From an uncultured bacterium (GTDB lineage: Bacteria; Omnitrophota; Gorgyraeia; Gorgyraeales; Gorgyraeaceae): a stretch of 6,956 nucleotides of DNA. Under the pieces are notes generated by a model. That model was not told the origin of the DNA and searched no databases. It saw nothing but the letters and a program-made list of their open reading frames with translations. Shown here one piece after another: positions 1-6,463 of this stretch (position 1 is its first letter; every line of letters begins with the position of its first letter). Both the position numbers and the translations under genes were made by a program. The stretch lies in the NCBI GenBank assembly GCA_913009675.1, contig CAJVXD010000065.1, positions 1 to 6,956 on the forward strand, read 5' to 3'.

Positions 1-1483
1 CAAATTTAATTGCGGCCTCAGGTGTCAAGAGTCCTGCCCTTCCGCAGGCTCCTGCAGAGCACCCTGTCTGCACAACAAGGACATCATTTTTTATAAGATG
101 CTTCACCATGTCAGCATGACACATGCCTGATTCATTCTTTGGATTGTCGCAGCCAACGACCCCTGCCACACCCCTTATCCTCCCGCTGATTATCGCATCA
201 TTAAGAGGCCTGTATGAGCCCCTGAACCTGCCGCCGAGATGGTAAAATATGTTTTCCGTTGTAAAACCAGCCACGATCTTCATCTTTTCCTTGGGGATAT
301 TCACCTTTGAACTATCGCGATTCTTATAATTCTCTATAGCGATCCTTATGATCTTCTTTGCGATATTGAGTGCGTCTTTTTCGTCGAATTCTATGTGCTC
401 CATCCCTGCAAATCTTGCTTTTGGAGACGTGGAGATCAATTTTGTATGAAAGGTCTTGGCTATTGTCGGCAATGAAGGCATGATGCACTGCACATCCACG
501 ATCATTGACTCAACAGCACCTGTTAGTATCGCGAGTTCTTGCTGCAAAAAGTTTCCTGCCATTGAGACACCATGCCTCACCAAAACCTCTGCTGCCGTAC
601 AGCATATACCAGAAAGGTTTATGCCCTTAGCGCCGTATTGTTTAGCAAGTTCATTAAGTTCCTTGTCCTGACTGGCTGTAACTATCATGTCTGAAAGGGT
701 CGGCTCATGACCGTGCAGCAAGATATTGACCTCGTCCTCTTTTAACACACCGAGGTTTACCTCTGCGCGAACAGGCTGCGGTGCCCCAAAAAGGATATCG
801 CTTAATTCAGTTGCTATCATGGACCCGCCCCACCCATCAACAAGCGAGGTCCTTACAACACACTGAATAAGATGTTTGTATTCGTTATCGCACCCCATAT
901 GAGTGCGTGCCATTGCCCGCACTACCTCTATATCTATGCCTGTGGGATTGACATTCAATTTATTCCAGATATCCTGCTGTTTTCCGGGGGCCCTTTTAGT
1001 AAATGTCAGCCGGCCTTCCTGCTGTCCAAATTCGCTGAGGATAGCTGCGCCTAATTCTTCAGCTATCTTTAGATCACTCTTCCCATCGATCTTTAAACCA
1101 AACTCTACCGCAACCCTCTTTAACTTTTCAGGATCCTTTATGGAATAATCTTTTGCCCTCCCTCTTCCCAATTCCAACAGCGTCTTTGCCAGGTCACGGG
1201 CATGGTCTGAGTGAGATGCAGTCCCGGCTGCAGTATTACGCACCAGGTTCCGCGCAGCGATAACGTCTGCGTCTGCGCCGCACGCACCTTGCTGCGCACC
1301 CTCCCCAAAAGGATCTATCCTGCATGGCCCGAGGTTACATATCCTGCAGCAAACCCCCAGCGTCCCGAATCCGCAGCGCGGCTCCTGGGCCATGAAGCGA
1401 TCCCATAATGTAGGGGTGTCGTTCTCTTTGGCGATATCAATCAATTTATCATACACAGGATTACCTGTTGGCCCTGATGCCAT
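1..1483 (-). CDS. cooS: Ni-Fe carbon monoxide dehydrogenase catalytic subunit (partial, C-terminus outside window)
   Basis: Catalyses reversible CO/CO2 interconversion at a Ni-4Fe-4S C-cluster, in acetogens together with acetyl-CoA synthase. I read 494 codons without a stop from ATG at 1483. This start has a strong ribosome site (GGGGGAGG, 6-nt spacer) and overlaps the cooC 3' end by 23 nt. The N-terminal cysteines match the D-cluster (C37, C45) and B-cluster (C46, C49, C54, C68), with the same spacing as Carboxydothermus CooS-II. Expected C-cluster ligands are present: H259 (in HGHEP), C295 (GICCTA), C333 (VQCIMP), C445 (VGCDNP) and C475 (TGCSAGACG). The last ligand cysteine (near 526) and the catalytic lysine (near 563) fall beyond the window; family members have about 620-670 residues. 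Of the four-histidine proton relay, H91 and H94 are present but the next two steps are D97 and K100. The short N-terminus resembles CooS, while the Wood-Ljungdahl context would favour the name acsA; the two cannot be separated here. Confidence 0.96.
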   Translation of the reverse strand, partial: MASGPTGNPVYDKLIDIAKENDTPTLWDRFMAQEPRCGFGTLGVCCRICNLGPCRIDPFGEGAQQGACGADADVIAARNLVRNTAAGTASHSDHARDLAKTLLELGRGRAKDYSIKDPEKLKRVAVEFGLKIDGKSDLKIAEELGAAILSEFGQQEGRLTFTKRAPGKQQDIWNKLNVNPTGIDIEVVRAMARTHMGCDNEYKHLIQCVVRTSLVDGWGGSMIATELSDILFGAPQPVRAEVNLGVLKEDEVNILLHGHEPTLSDMIVTASQDKELNELAKQYGAKGINLSGICCTAAEVLVRHGVSMAGNFLQQELAILTGAVESMIVDVQCIMPSLPTIAKTFHTKLISTSPKARFAGMEHIEFDEKDALNIAKKIIRIAIENYKNRDSSKVNIPKEKMKIVAGFTTENIFYHLGGRFRGSYRPLNDAIISGRIRGVAGVVGCDNPKNESGMCHADMVKHLIKNDVLVVQTGCSAGACGRAGLLTPEAAIKF

Positions 1484-2204
1484 CGTATACCTCCCCCAGG
1501 TCTTTAATGAACCGTGAATCCGGCGGCAACGTCCCTCTTGAATTTAAAAGCGCCTGATCCAGCCATAGAAATCCTTCCACTGTCATGTCTTTGATATTTT
1601 TCCCTATAAAATCCCTGTCTTCTTTTGACCTTATCTTATTTCCTATCACCTCTATCTTTTTTATCTTCAAATTGTCAGCCAGTCTTTTTATTTTTTTAGC
1701 AGTGTCGATGGATGTGTAGTTTGGCTCAACCACTATGATAAATTTATCGACTGATTGCGCTGTGCCCCTGCCCAGATGCTCTACCCCCGCCTCCATATCC
1801 AGGATTATAACCTCGTCCCTATTTATAAATATATGGCTCAGGAGCGCCTTTAAAAATGCACTCTCAGGGCAAACGCAGCCTGCGCCGCCCTTTTTCACAG
1901 TCCCCATCTCAATCAATCTAATCCTCCCTTTTTCCCTTGAGAACCTATCAGGGATATCGTCGACCTTTGGATTCAGCTTAAAAAACGCCCCTATCTCGCC
2001 AGTGCGTTCAGCTATTATCTTTTTCAATCCGGATATAGCAACGGGCCTTTCTGAATCAGAAAATCCCAATGTCGCTGCCAGGTTTGCGTCAGGGTCAGCA
2101 TCTATTGCGATCACCTTCCCCCCCTGTTCACTGAAGATCAATGCCAGGCCTGCTGCAACAGATGTCTTGCCTGCCCCGCCCTTACCCGTTATTGCGATTT
2201 TCAT
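1461..2204 (-). CDS. cooC: CODH nickel-insertion ATPase, CooC/AcsF family
   Basis: MinD/ParA-type P-loop ATPase that supplies nickel to, or matures, the active cluster of CODH or acetyl-CoA synthase in the cytoplasm. The 247 residues match the family length. Visible motifs are a deviant Walker A GKGGAGKT at 7-14, DADPDANL at 35-42, the metal-binding CxC motif C110-V-C112 within GGAGCVCPE, and the Walker B region followed by the CooC hallmark DMEAGVEHLGRGTA at 137-150. The CxC pair is known to bind Ni/Zn at the dimer interface in characterised CooC. The gene lies 42 nt after metF, and its last 23 nt overlap the start of cooS, so maturase and enzyme are probably translationally coupled. The ATG at 2204 is fixed by the P-loop next to it, but its only good purine tract (GAGGAAGAAAG) lies further upstream than usual. 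Whether it serves CooS or acetyl-CoA synthase (AcsF role) is inference; the direct overlap favours CooS. Confidence 0.94.
   Translation of the reverse strand: MKIAITGKGGAGKTSVAAGLALIFSEQGGKVIAIDADPDANLAATLGFSDSERPVAISGLKKIIAERTGEIGAFFKLNPKVDDIPDRFSREKGRIRLIEMGTVKKGGAGCVCPESAFLKALLSHIFINRDEVIILDMEAGVEHLGRGTAQSVDKFIIVVEPNYTSIDTAKKIKRLADNLKIKKIEVIGNKIRSKEDRDFIGKNIKDMTVEGFLWLDQALLNSRGTLPPDSRFIKDLGEVYDGIRANR
1484..1497 (-). promoter_or_regulatory. cooS ribosome binding site inside cooC
   Basis: GGGGGAGG at 1497-1490, 6 nt before ATG 1483, lies within the last codons of cooC. It is the strongest ribosome site in the window and fixes the cooS start. Confidence 0.85.
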
Positions 2205-2246
2205 TATTAATTCGCTTTCTTCCTCAACCTGTTTAATCCGTGTTTA

Positions 2247-3113
2247 TCATAATCCTGCTGCGTCAAGGACCAGCGGGACCTTCTTATCCCAGCCAATAGG
2301 CATTATGTGGATGCCTTGGCATAGGGCCTTCAATCCTTTAATAAGCCTGGCTGCAATCTCTACTGATTTGCCGGCCCTGTCAGGCGTCTTTTCCATTTCT
2401 TCGATGAGATTGTCCGGTACAAAGACGCCGCTGACATTCTTGTTCATATATCTTGCCATGCCTGCAGATTTTAAAAGCACTATACCTGCCAGGATCGTAG
2501 TATTTAAATGCCTTGACGCATCCAGGAAATTTTTAAATACGGCCATGTCGTAAATCGCCTGTGTCTGGAAAAATTGCGCGCCTACGGCAATCTTTTTCTC
2601 CATCTTCATAATCTCGGGTTCTATCGGATCTGCCCCTGGATTTACGACTGCCCCTACGCAAAATTCCGGCACACCTTTTAGTTCCTTCCCTGCCATATCC
2701 TTTCCTGACTGCAGCGTCCTTATTGCCTCAAGTAACTGCACTGAATCCATATCAAAAACAGGCTTTGCCTGAGGGTGGTCACCCAACGCAGGATGATCCC
2801 CTGTTAAGGCCAGGACATTTTTTATCCCGAATACGGATGCCGATAATAAATCAGACTGTAAGGCCAACCTGTTCCTGTCCCTGCATGTAATCTGAAACAC
2901 GGGTTCTATGCCTCGTTCTATCAGGAGCTTGCAAATGGCAAGAGAACCTACGCGCATCACTGAGCTCTGCAGGTCAGTAACATTTATGGCATCTACCCTA
3001 TCCTTGATAAGCCCGGCGTTTTTGAGCATCTCTCCAACTTCAGTCCCCTTTGGCGGGCCTATCTCAGAGGTAACTATAAAACCGCCTGTTTTAATCTTGT
3101 CGCACAAAGACAT
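2247..3113 (-). CDS. metF: 5,10-methylenetetrahydrofolate reductase, short acetogen-type MetF
   Basis: FAD-dependent TIM-barrel enzyme that reduces 5,10-methylene-THF to 5-methyl-THF, the methyl donor for acetyl-CoA synthesis. The ATG at 3113 is chosen because AAGGAG sits 6 nt before it; it gives 288 residues. An in-frame TTG at 3155 would add 14 residues, but that codon lies inside an inverted-repeat arm and has no ribosome site. Family signatures are VTSEIGPPKG at 14-23, with E17 the probable catalytic acid equivalent to E. coli Glu28, then ALTGDHP in the flavin region, GAQFFQTQAIYD for folate binding and the LLKSAGMARYMN stretch near the C-terminus. The length matches the stand-alone MetF of acetogens and lacks any extra NADH-binding or zinc domain. 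No MetV partner gene is seen beside it. It ends with TGA, 42 nt before cooC. The electron donor cannot be told from the sequence. Confidence 0.93.
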   Translation of the reverse strand: MSLCDKIKTGGFIVTSEIGPPKGTEVGEMLKNAGLIKDRVDAINVTDLQSSVMRVGSLAICKLLIERGIEPVFQITCRDRNRLALQSDLLSASVFGIKNVLALTGDHPALGDHPQAKPVFDMDSVQLLEAIRTLQSGKDMAGKELKGVPEFCVGAVVNPGADPIEPEIMKMEKKIAVGAQFFQTQAIYDMAVFKNFLDASRHLNTTILAGIVLLKSAGMARYMNKNVSGVFVPDNLIEEMEKTPDRAGKSVEIAARLIKGLKALCQGIHIMPIGWDKKVPLVLDAAGL

Positions 3114-3125
3114 GTCCTTCTCCTT
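3114..3125 (-). promoter_or_regulatory. metF ribosome binding site
   Basis: AAGGAG at 3125-3120 with a 6-nt spacer to ATG 3113. It decides the metF start in favour of this ATG over the in-frame TTG at 3155. Confidence 0.85.
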
Positions 3126-3146
3126 AGTTAAACTCTCCGCTCTCCG

Positions 3147-3197
3147 CAGCAGCAACTTTACACTTGAAGCCAGGCTTTAAGTGTAAAGTTGCTGCTG
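3147..3197 (-). repeat. Perfect 19-bp inverted repeat at the folD stop codon
   Basis: On the transcribed strand, arm CAGCAGCAACTTTACACTT (3197-3179) is followed by 13 nt and its exact reverse complement (3165-3147). After one A-C mismatch the stem continues for four more pairs (AAGC/GCTT), leaving a very small loop. The first arm encodes the FolD tail QQQLYT and includes the T of the TAA stop. In mRNA this would form a long stable hairpin spanning the folD stop, ending 33 nt before the metF ATG and leaving the metF ribosome site free. No T-run follows, so it does not look like an intrinsic terminator. It could be an RNA processing or stability element, or a scar of a local inverted duplication. 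Confidence 0.9.
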
Positions 3198-4049
3198 AAG
3201 TTTGAAGGCCTCGACCAGATTCTTCATAAGCATTGCTACGGTAAGAGGGCCTACTCCTCCGGGGACAGGCGTAATATAACTCGCTCTCTCCTGTGCCTTT
3301 TCGAATTCAACATCACCAATAAGCCTGCCGTCTACTCTGTTTATTCCAACGTCAATTACAATGGCACCTTCTTTTATCCATTCGCCCTTAATAAGGCCTG
3401 CCCTGCCAACGGCAACTATCAATATCTCCGCCTTTTTTACAAACTCCGGCAGGCTGCCTCTTTCACCTGTTGCAATATGACAGACCGTGGTTGTTACAAA
3501 CTTGTTCAATAGCAATAAGGCCAGCGGTTTTCCAACTATCTCACTATGACCGACGATAACCGCTTCCTTCCCGTAAAGATCGAGCGAATCTATCGAATTC
3601 AAAAGTTCCATACAAGCCGCTGCTGTACACGGCAGCACCTTTGCATTGCCAAAAACGATCTCGCCCATGTTTTGAGGATGCATTGCTTCTATGTCCTTCA
3701 ATGGGGAGATGTATCGTGAGATAAACCCTGCCTCTATTTGCGGAGGCAACGGCATCTGCACCATAATCCCGTTAACCGTCCTGTCTTTATTGAGTTTATC
3801 GATTGCCTCTATTAAGGCCTGCCGGGGAGAACCCTCGTCTAATCTCTCAAGCCGATATTCTATACCAAGACCCTCGGCATTCTTTTTCTGTGACCTTATA
3901 TATACTGCCGAGGCCGGATTTTCGCCAACCTGTATACTGACCAATTTCGGAGATACATTATACCTGGCCCTTAGACTCTCCACGCCGCTTTTTATCCCGG
4001 CTTTTATATCCGCGGCCAGTAACTTGCCCTCCAATAATCTCGCACTCAT
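3177..4049 (-). CDS. folD: Methylene-THF dehydrogenase, FolD family with altered cyclohydrolase residues
   Basis: FolD normally has two activities, NAD(P)-dependent methylene-THF dehydrogenase and methenyl-THF cyclohydrolase. The 290-residue length and landmarks are typical: Y50, VQMPLP at 97-102 with Q98, a VIVGHSEIVGKP Rossmann motif, EGAIVIDVGINR and the C-terminal PVPGGVGPLTVAML. Aligned without gaps to E. coli FolD, the catalytic lysine 54 is glutamine here (YIRSQKK, CAG codon), and the conserved D121 of KDVDGFHP is glutamate (KDIEAMHP). I infer reduced or lost cyclohydrolase with dehydrogenase retained; the adjacent K55/K56 could compensate. ATG at 4049 overlaps the fchA stop (ATGA) and has GGAGG 4 nt upstream, so it is translationally coupled to fchA. 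The last codons and the stop lie in one arm of a 19-bp inverted repeat, so the QQQLYT tail may be a by-product of that rearrangement. Confidence 0.95.
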   Translation of the reverse strand: MSARLLEGKLLAADIKAGIKSGVESLRARYNVSPKLVSIQVGENPASAVYIRSQKKNAEGLGIEYRLERLDEGSPRQALIEAIDKLNKDRTVNGIMVQMPLPPQIEAGFISRYISPLKDIEAMHPQNMGEIVFGNAKVLPCTAAACMELLNSIDSLDLYGKEAVIVGHSEIVGKPLALLLLNKFVTTTVCHIATGERGSLPEFVKKAEILIVAVGRAGLIKGEWIKEGAIVIDVGINRVDGRLIGDVEFEKAQERASYITPVPGGVGPLTVAMLMKNLVEAFKLQQQLYT

Positions 4050-4666
4050 TCTCCCTCCATTCGCTTTTTGCTTTGAGATATAACGTCTTTATATAATCCG
4101 GCTGTCTCCCCCTTTAATGCCTTAAGGACCGGCCTTTCCCCTGAGACAAAAACCTCATCATCTATCCCCTTGAGATTTATTTCGGCATTAAACACACCGG
4201 AATTAAACGCCGCATTCAGGAGTTCAGCGCCACAGCCTACGTCTGTTATTAAATTAACGCTGCCTTTATCGGCAAGTACTAAACCGGGCCTCATCCCGTC
4301 GCGGGATAACTCGCAGATATTTAAAGAAACATAATAACCCTTTTTTAAGGCCTTATCAATGACTTTTTTGTCTCTTGTTTTAAATGCGTTTCGTATAGCA
4401 GCATATACCTCTACGTCCCGGTCAATCAGCTCAGAAAACCTGCCTCGTATATTCTCTAAATAGATTAGATTCTCCTGGGCCTCATCAGCAAACTCCTTAT
4501 ATCTTTCGTTTCCGATAGTAAAATTACACACCATCTCTAATAGCGCCGTACCCACCGCCCCGGAAAGCGCAGCCGCACTTCCCCCGCCTGGCGTAGACTG
4601 CCGCGCTGCCAGATCATCGATATATTGCTTTATAGGCTCGAGTATATACATTCTTGTGTGTGTCAC
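4046..4666 (-). CDS. fchA: Methenyl-THF cyclohydrolase, formiminotransferase-cyclodeaminase family
   Basis: Member of the small cyclodeaminase/cyclohydrolase family which, in acetogens and purine-fermenting clostridia, acts as 5,10-methenyl-THF cyclohydrolase (FchA). It has 206 residues, typical of the stand-alone form with no formiminotransferase domain. The N-terminal helix IKQYIDDLAARQ is followed by the signature STPGGGSAAALSGAVGTALL at about 24-43, and the second hallmark, ITDVGCGAELLNAAFNSG, comes near 140-157. The start is uncertain. GTG at 4666 lies 17 nt after the fhs stop but within a small hairpin and without a clear ribosome site; ATG at 4651 (201 residues) fits the family N-terminus equally well. 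It sits between fhs and folD and overlaps folD by ATGA. Its substrate as 10-formyl/methenyl-THF rather than formimino-THF is inferred from the Wood-Ljungdahl neighbours and the absence of histidine-degradation genes in the window. Confidence 0.91.
   Translation of the reverse strand: MTHTRMYILEPIKQYIDDLAARQSTPGGGSAAALSGAVGTALLEMVCNFTIGNERYKEFADEAQENLIYLENIRGRFSELIDRDVEVYAAIRNAFKTRDKKVIDKALKKGYYVSLNICELSRDGMRPGLVLADKGSVNLITDVGCGAELLNAAFNSGVFNAEINLKGIDDEVFVSGERPVLKALKGETAGLYKDVISQSKKRMEGE
4050..4058 (-). promoter_or_regulatory. folD ribosome binding site inside fchA
   Basis: GGAGG at 4058-4054 lies 4 nt before ATG 4049, in the final codons of fchA. Together with the ATGA overlap it supports coupled translation of cyclohydrolase and dehydrogenase. 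Confidence 0.78.
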
Positions 4667-4676
4667 GAAAGCGTGA
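4663..4676 (-). other. Small hairpin at the fchA start
   Basis: TCACG-CTTT-CGTGA forms a 5-bp stem with a 4-nt loop on the transcript, and the candidate GTG start of fchA (4666-4664) lies in its 3' arm. It falls in the 17-nt fhs-fchA gap and has no following T-tract. It may limit initiation at GTG or be chance; either way it makes the fchA start uncertain. Confidence 0.4.
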
Positions 4677-4683
4677 AGTTATT

Positions 4684-6393
4684 TTAAAAAAGCCCGACTA
4701 CCCTGCCGTCCTGCTCAATATCTACCTTTGTGCCGGCTGGGACAGATGGCAGGCCCGGCATAGTGCGTATCCTGCCGCATATAGGATACAAAAACCCGGC
4801 TCCTGCCGAGATCCTTATATCCTCTATAGGCAGGATAAAATCACGCGGCCTGCCTTTTAGGCTGGGGTCATGCGAAAGTGATAGATGCGTCTTTGCCATG
4901 TTTATCGGGAGTTTACCATAGCCGAGCTTGGTATAATAATCTATCTTTTTCTCGGTCTTATCCGAATATTCAACAGACCTGGCCCCATAGATCTTTGTCG
5001 CAATTGTCTCTATCTTCTCTCTTATCGGCATATCCAATGGATACAGGAATTTAAAATTTTGTTTTTCTTCGCACATCTTCAAGACCGCCCCTGCAAGTTC
5101 CCTGCCGCCCTCCCCGCCTTTTTCCCAGACCTCGCTTACGATAACATCCTTAGCGCCTGAACCTTTAGCCAGCTCCTTTATCAGATTTATTTCCTCTTCT
5201 ATGTCATACGCAAACCTGTTTATCGCTACCACGACCGGCAGGCCAAATGATTTTATATTCTCGATATGTTTTGTTAAATTCTCTCCTCCTTTTTTCACGG
5301 CGTCGATATTTTTCTTTTTTACGACCTCCATGTCCAGGGGCCTCCCGGGTATTGCCTGGAAACCGCCTCCGTGCATCTTTAATGCCTTTACGGTGCACAC
5401 CAGCACTATCCCGTCCGGGGGCTTGAGCGCCTTAGCCCTGCATTTTATATCCAGGAGCTTTTCCATCCCGCAGTCAGCGCCGAAACCGCTCTCGGTTACG
5501 ACATAGTCTGCGAGCCTCAATGCAATCATATCAGCCAAAACAGAATTATTCCCGTGTGCAATATTTGCAAAAGGCCCTGCATGCATGATACAAGGGGTGT
5601 TTTCTGTTGTCTGAATCAAATTAGGCTTTAGCGCATCCTTTAAAAGTACAGTCATTGCCCCTGCGCACTTTAGATCCTCGGCTGTAACAGGCGCGCCATC
5701 ACACGTTGAAGCAACAAACATCCTTCCAAGCCTTTTTCTCAGGTCTGACAAGTCTTCTGCAAGGGCGAGTATTGCCATGACCTCACTGGCAGCTGTTATA
5801 TCAAAACCCGTGTCCCTGGGTATACCATTTTCCGGCCCACCCAGTCCGATCCTAATCTGGCGTAATGCCCTATCGCTTATATCTAGGACACGGCGGACAA
5901 CAATAGAGTCCGGATCTATTTTAAGTTTATTCCCCTTTAATAAATGATTGTCAACGAATGCCGCCAGGAGATTATTTGCGGCGCCTACCGCATGGATATC
6001 ACCTGTAAAGTGCAGATTTATCTCTTCCATCGGCAGGACCTGCGAATAGCCTCCGCCTGCCGCGCCGCCCTTTATCCCAAAAACAGGCCCCATTGAAGGC
6101 TCCCTTAAGGTGGTAATAACCCTTTTGCCTAACCTTGCCAGGCCAAGACTAAGCCCGATAGTAGTTACTGTCTTACCTTCTCCCAACGGGGTTGGCGTAA
6201 CAGCCGTAACATCGATATATCTTCCGAGCGGCCTATCCTTCAGGCGCTCTAAGATAGAGAGGGATATCTTGGCCTTGTATTTTCCGTATAATTCCAGCTC
6301 ATCCTCTTTTATCCCTATCTGGCGGGCAATTTCAATGATGGGTTTTAGTTTTGCGGATTGTGCTATCTCGATATCACTGGGGACTTTTTTCAA
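4684..6393 (-). CDS. fhs: Formate-tetrahydrofolate ligase (10-formyl-THF synthetase)
   Basis: ATP-dependent ligation of formate to tetrahydrofolate, the first folate step of the methyl branch. It has 569 residues (family about 555-560). Landmarks are the P-loop TPTPLGEGKT at 66-75, R97 in LREPSMGPVFGIKGG, GGGYSQVLPMEEINLHFTGD at 113-132, an intact central region including NTPCIMHAGPFANIAHGNNS, and the C-terminal GAGFLYPICGRIRTMPGLP. The start is TTG at 6393: GAGGTG lies 4 nt upstream, the N-terminal helix of the family is then complete, and no ATG occurs before residue 101. This is the first pathway gene after the rnhB-yraN pair, 70 nt after yraN, and fchA follows its TAA after 17 nt. No frameshift or missing motif is apparent. 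Confidence 0.97.
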   Translation of the reverse strand: MKKVPSDIEIAQSAKLKPIIEIARQIGIKEDELELYGKYKAKISLSILERLKDRPLGRYIDVTAVTPTPLGEGKTVTTIGLSLGLARLGKRVITTLREPSMGPVFGIKGGAAGGGYSQVLPMEEINLHFTGDIHAVGAANNLLAAFVDNHLLKGNKLKIDPDSIVVRRVLDISDRALRQIRIGLGGPENGIPRDTGFDITAASEVMAILALAEDLSDLRKRLGRMFVASTCDGAPVTAEDLKCAGAMTVLLKDALKPNLIQTTENTPCIMHAGPFANIAHGNNSVLADMIALRLADYVVTESGFGADCGMEKLLDIKCRAKALKPPDGIVLVCTVKALKMHGGGFQAIPGRPLDMEVVKKKNIDAVKKGGENLTKHIENIKSFGLPVVVAINRFAYDIEEEINLIKELAKGSGAKDVIVSEVWEKGGEGGRELAGAVLKMCEEKQNFKFLYPLDMPIREKIETIATKIYGARSVEYSDKTEKKIDYYTKLGYGKLPINMAKTHLSLSHDPSLKGRPRDFILPIEDIRISAGAGFLYPICGRIRTMPGLPSVPAGTKVDIEQDGRVVGLF

Positions 6394-6403
6394 TATTCAC
6401 CTC
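6394..6403 (-). promoter_or_regulatory. fhs ribosome binding site supporting a TTG start
   Basis: GAGGTG at 6403-6398 lies 4 nt before TTG 6393. No ATG exists in frame near the N-terminus, so this site supports the non-canonical initiation codon. Confidence 0.78.
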
Positions 6404-6463
6404 TCTTATACCTTAATTACTTATCTATGAGAATCGGTAATAAATCTGCCGGCTCCATGTTTA
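6394..6463 (-). other. 70-nt yraN-fhs intergenic gap
   Basis: This is the longest gap in the window and the likeliest place for a promoter of the pathway genes. I find the fhs ribosome site, a TATAAG hexamer at about 6410-6405 too close to the start to be convincing, and no clear -35/-10 pair or terminator hairpin. Readthrough from rnhB-yraN therefore remains possible. Confidence 0.4.

Noticed and set aside
872..1408. Several plus-strand ORFs of 60-81 codons opposite the CODH gene
   Set aside because: All are antisense to an intact, motif-verified cooS reading frame, and they overlap each other or lack any recognisable features.
1735..2553. 272-codon open reading frame on the plus strand
   Set aside because: It is antisense to cooC and metF, both of which have clear family motifs. 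The translation is low-complexity (rich in S, P, A, I) and matches nothing recognisable.
3134..3147. Tandem 7-mer GCGGAGA x2 on the minus strand before metF
   Set aside because: Two copies are too few to call a repeat element. The GGAG cores are too far from the ATG to be the ribosome site.
3114..3155. In-frame upstream TTG start for metF adding 14 residues
   Set aside because: TTG lies within the inverted-repeat arm with no ribosome site, whereas ATG 3113 has an ideal AAGGAG and matches the family N-terminus.
3147..3197. Rho-independent terminator after folD
   Set aside because: The stem is long but overlaps the coding end, is not GC-rich at its base, and has no T-tract after it on either strand; the following sequence is purine-rich (GCGGAGA twice).
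6417..6458. 13-residue leader peptide ORF (MEPADLLPILIDK) upstream of fhs
   Set aside because: It has no ribosome site, no run of regulatory codons and no attenuator-like hairpins; an ORF this short is expected by chance.
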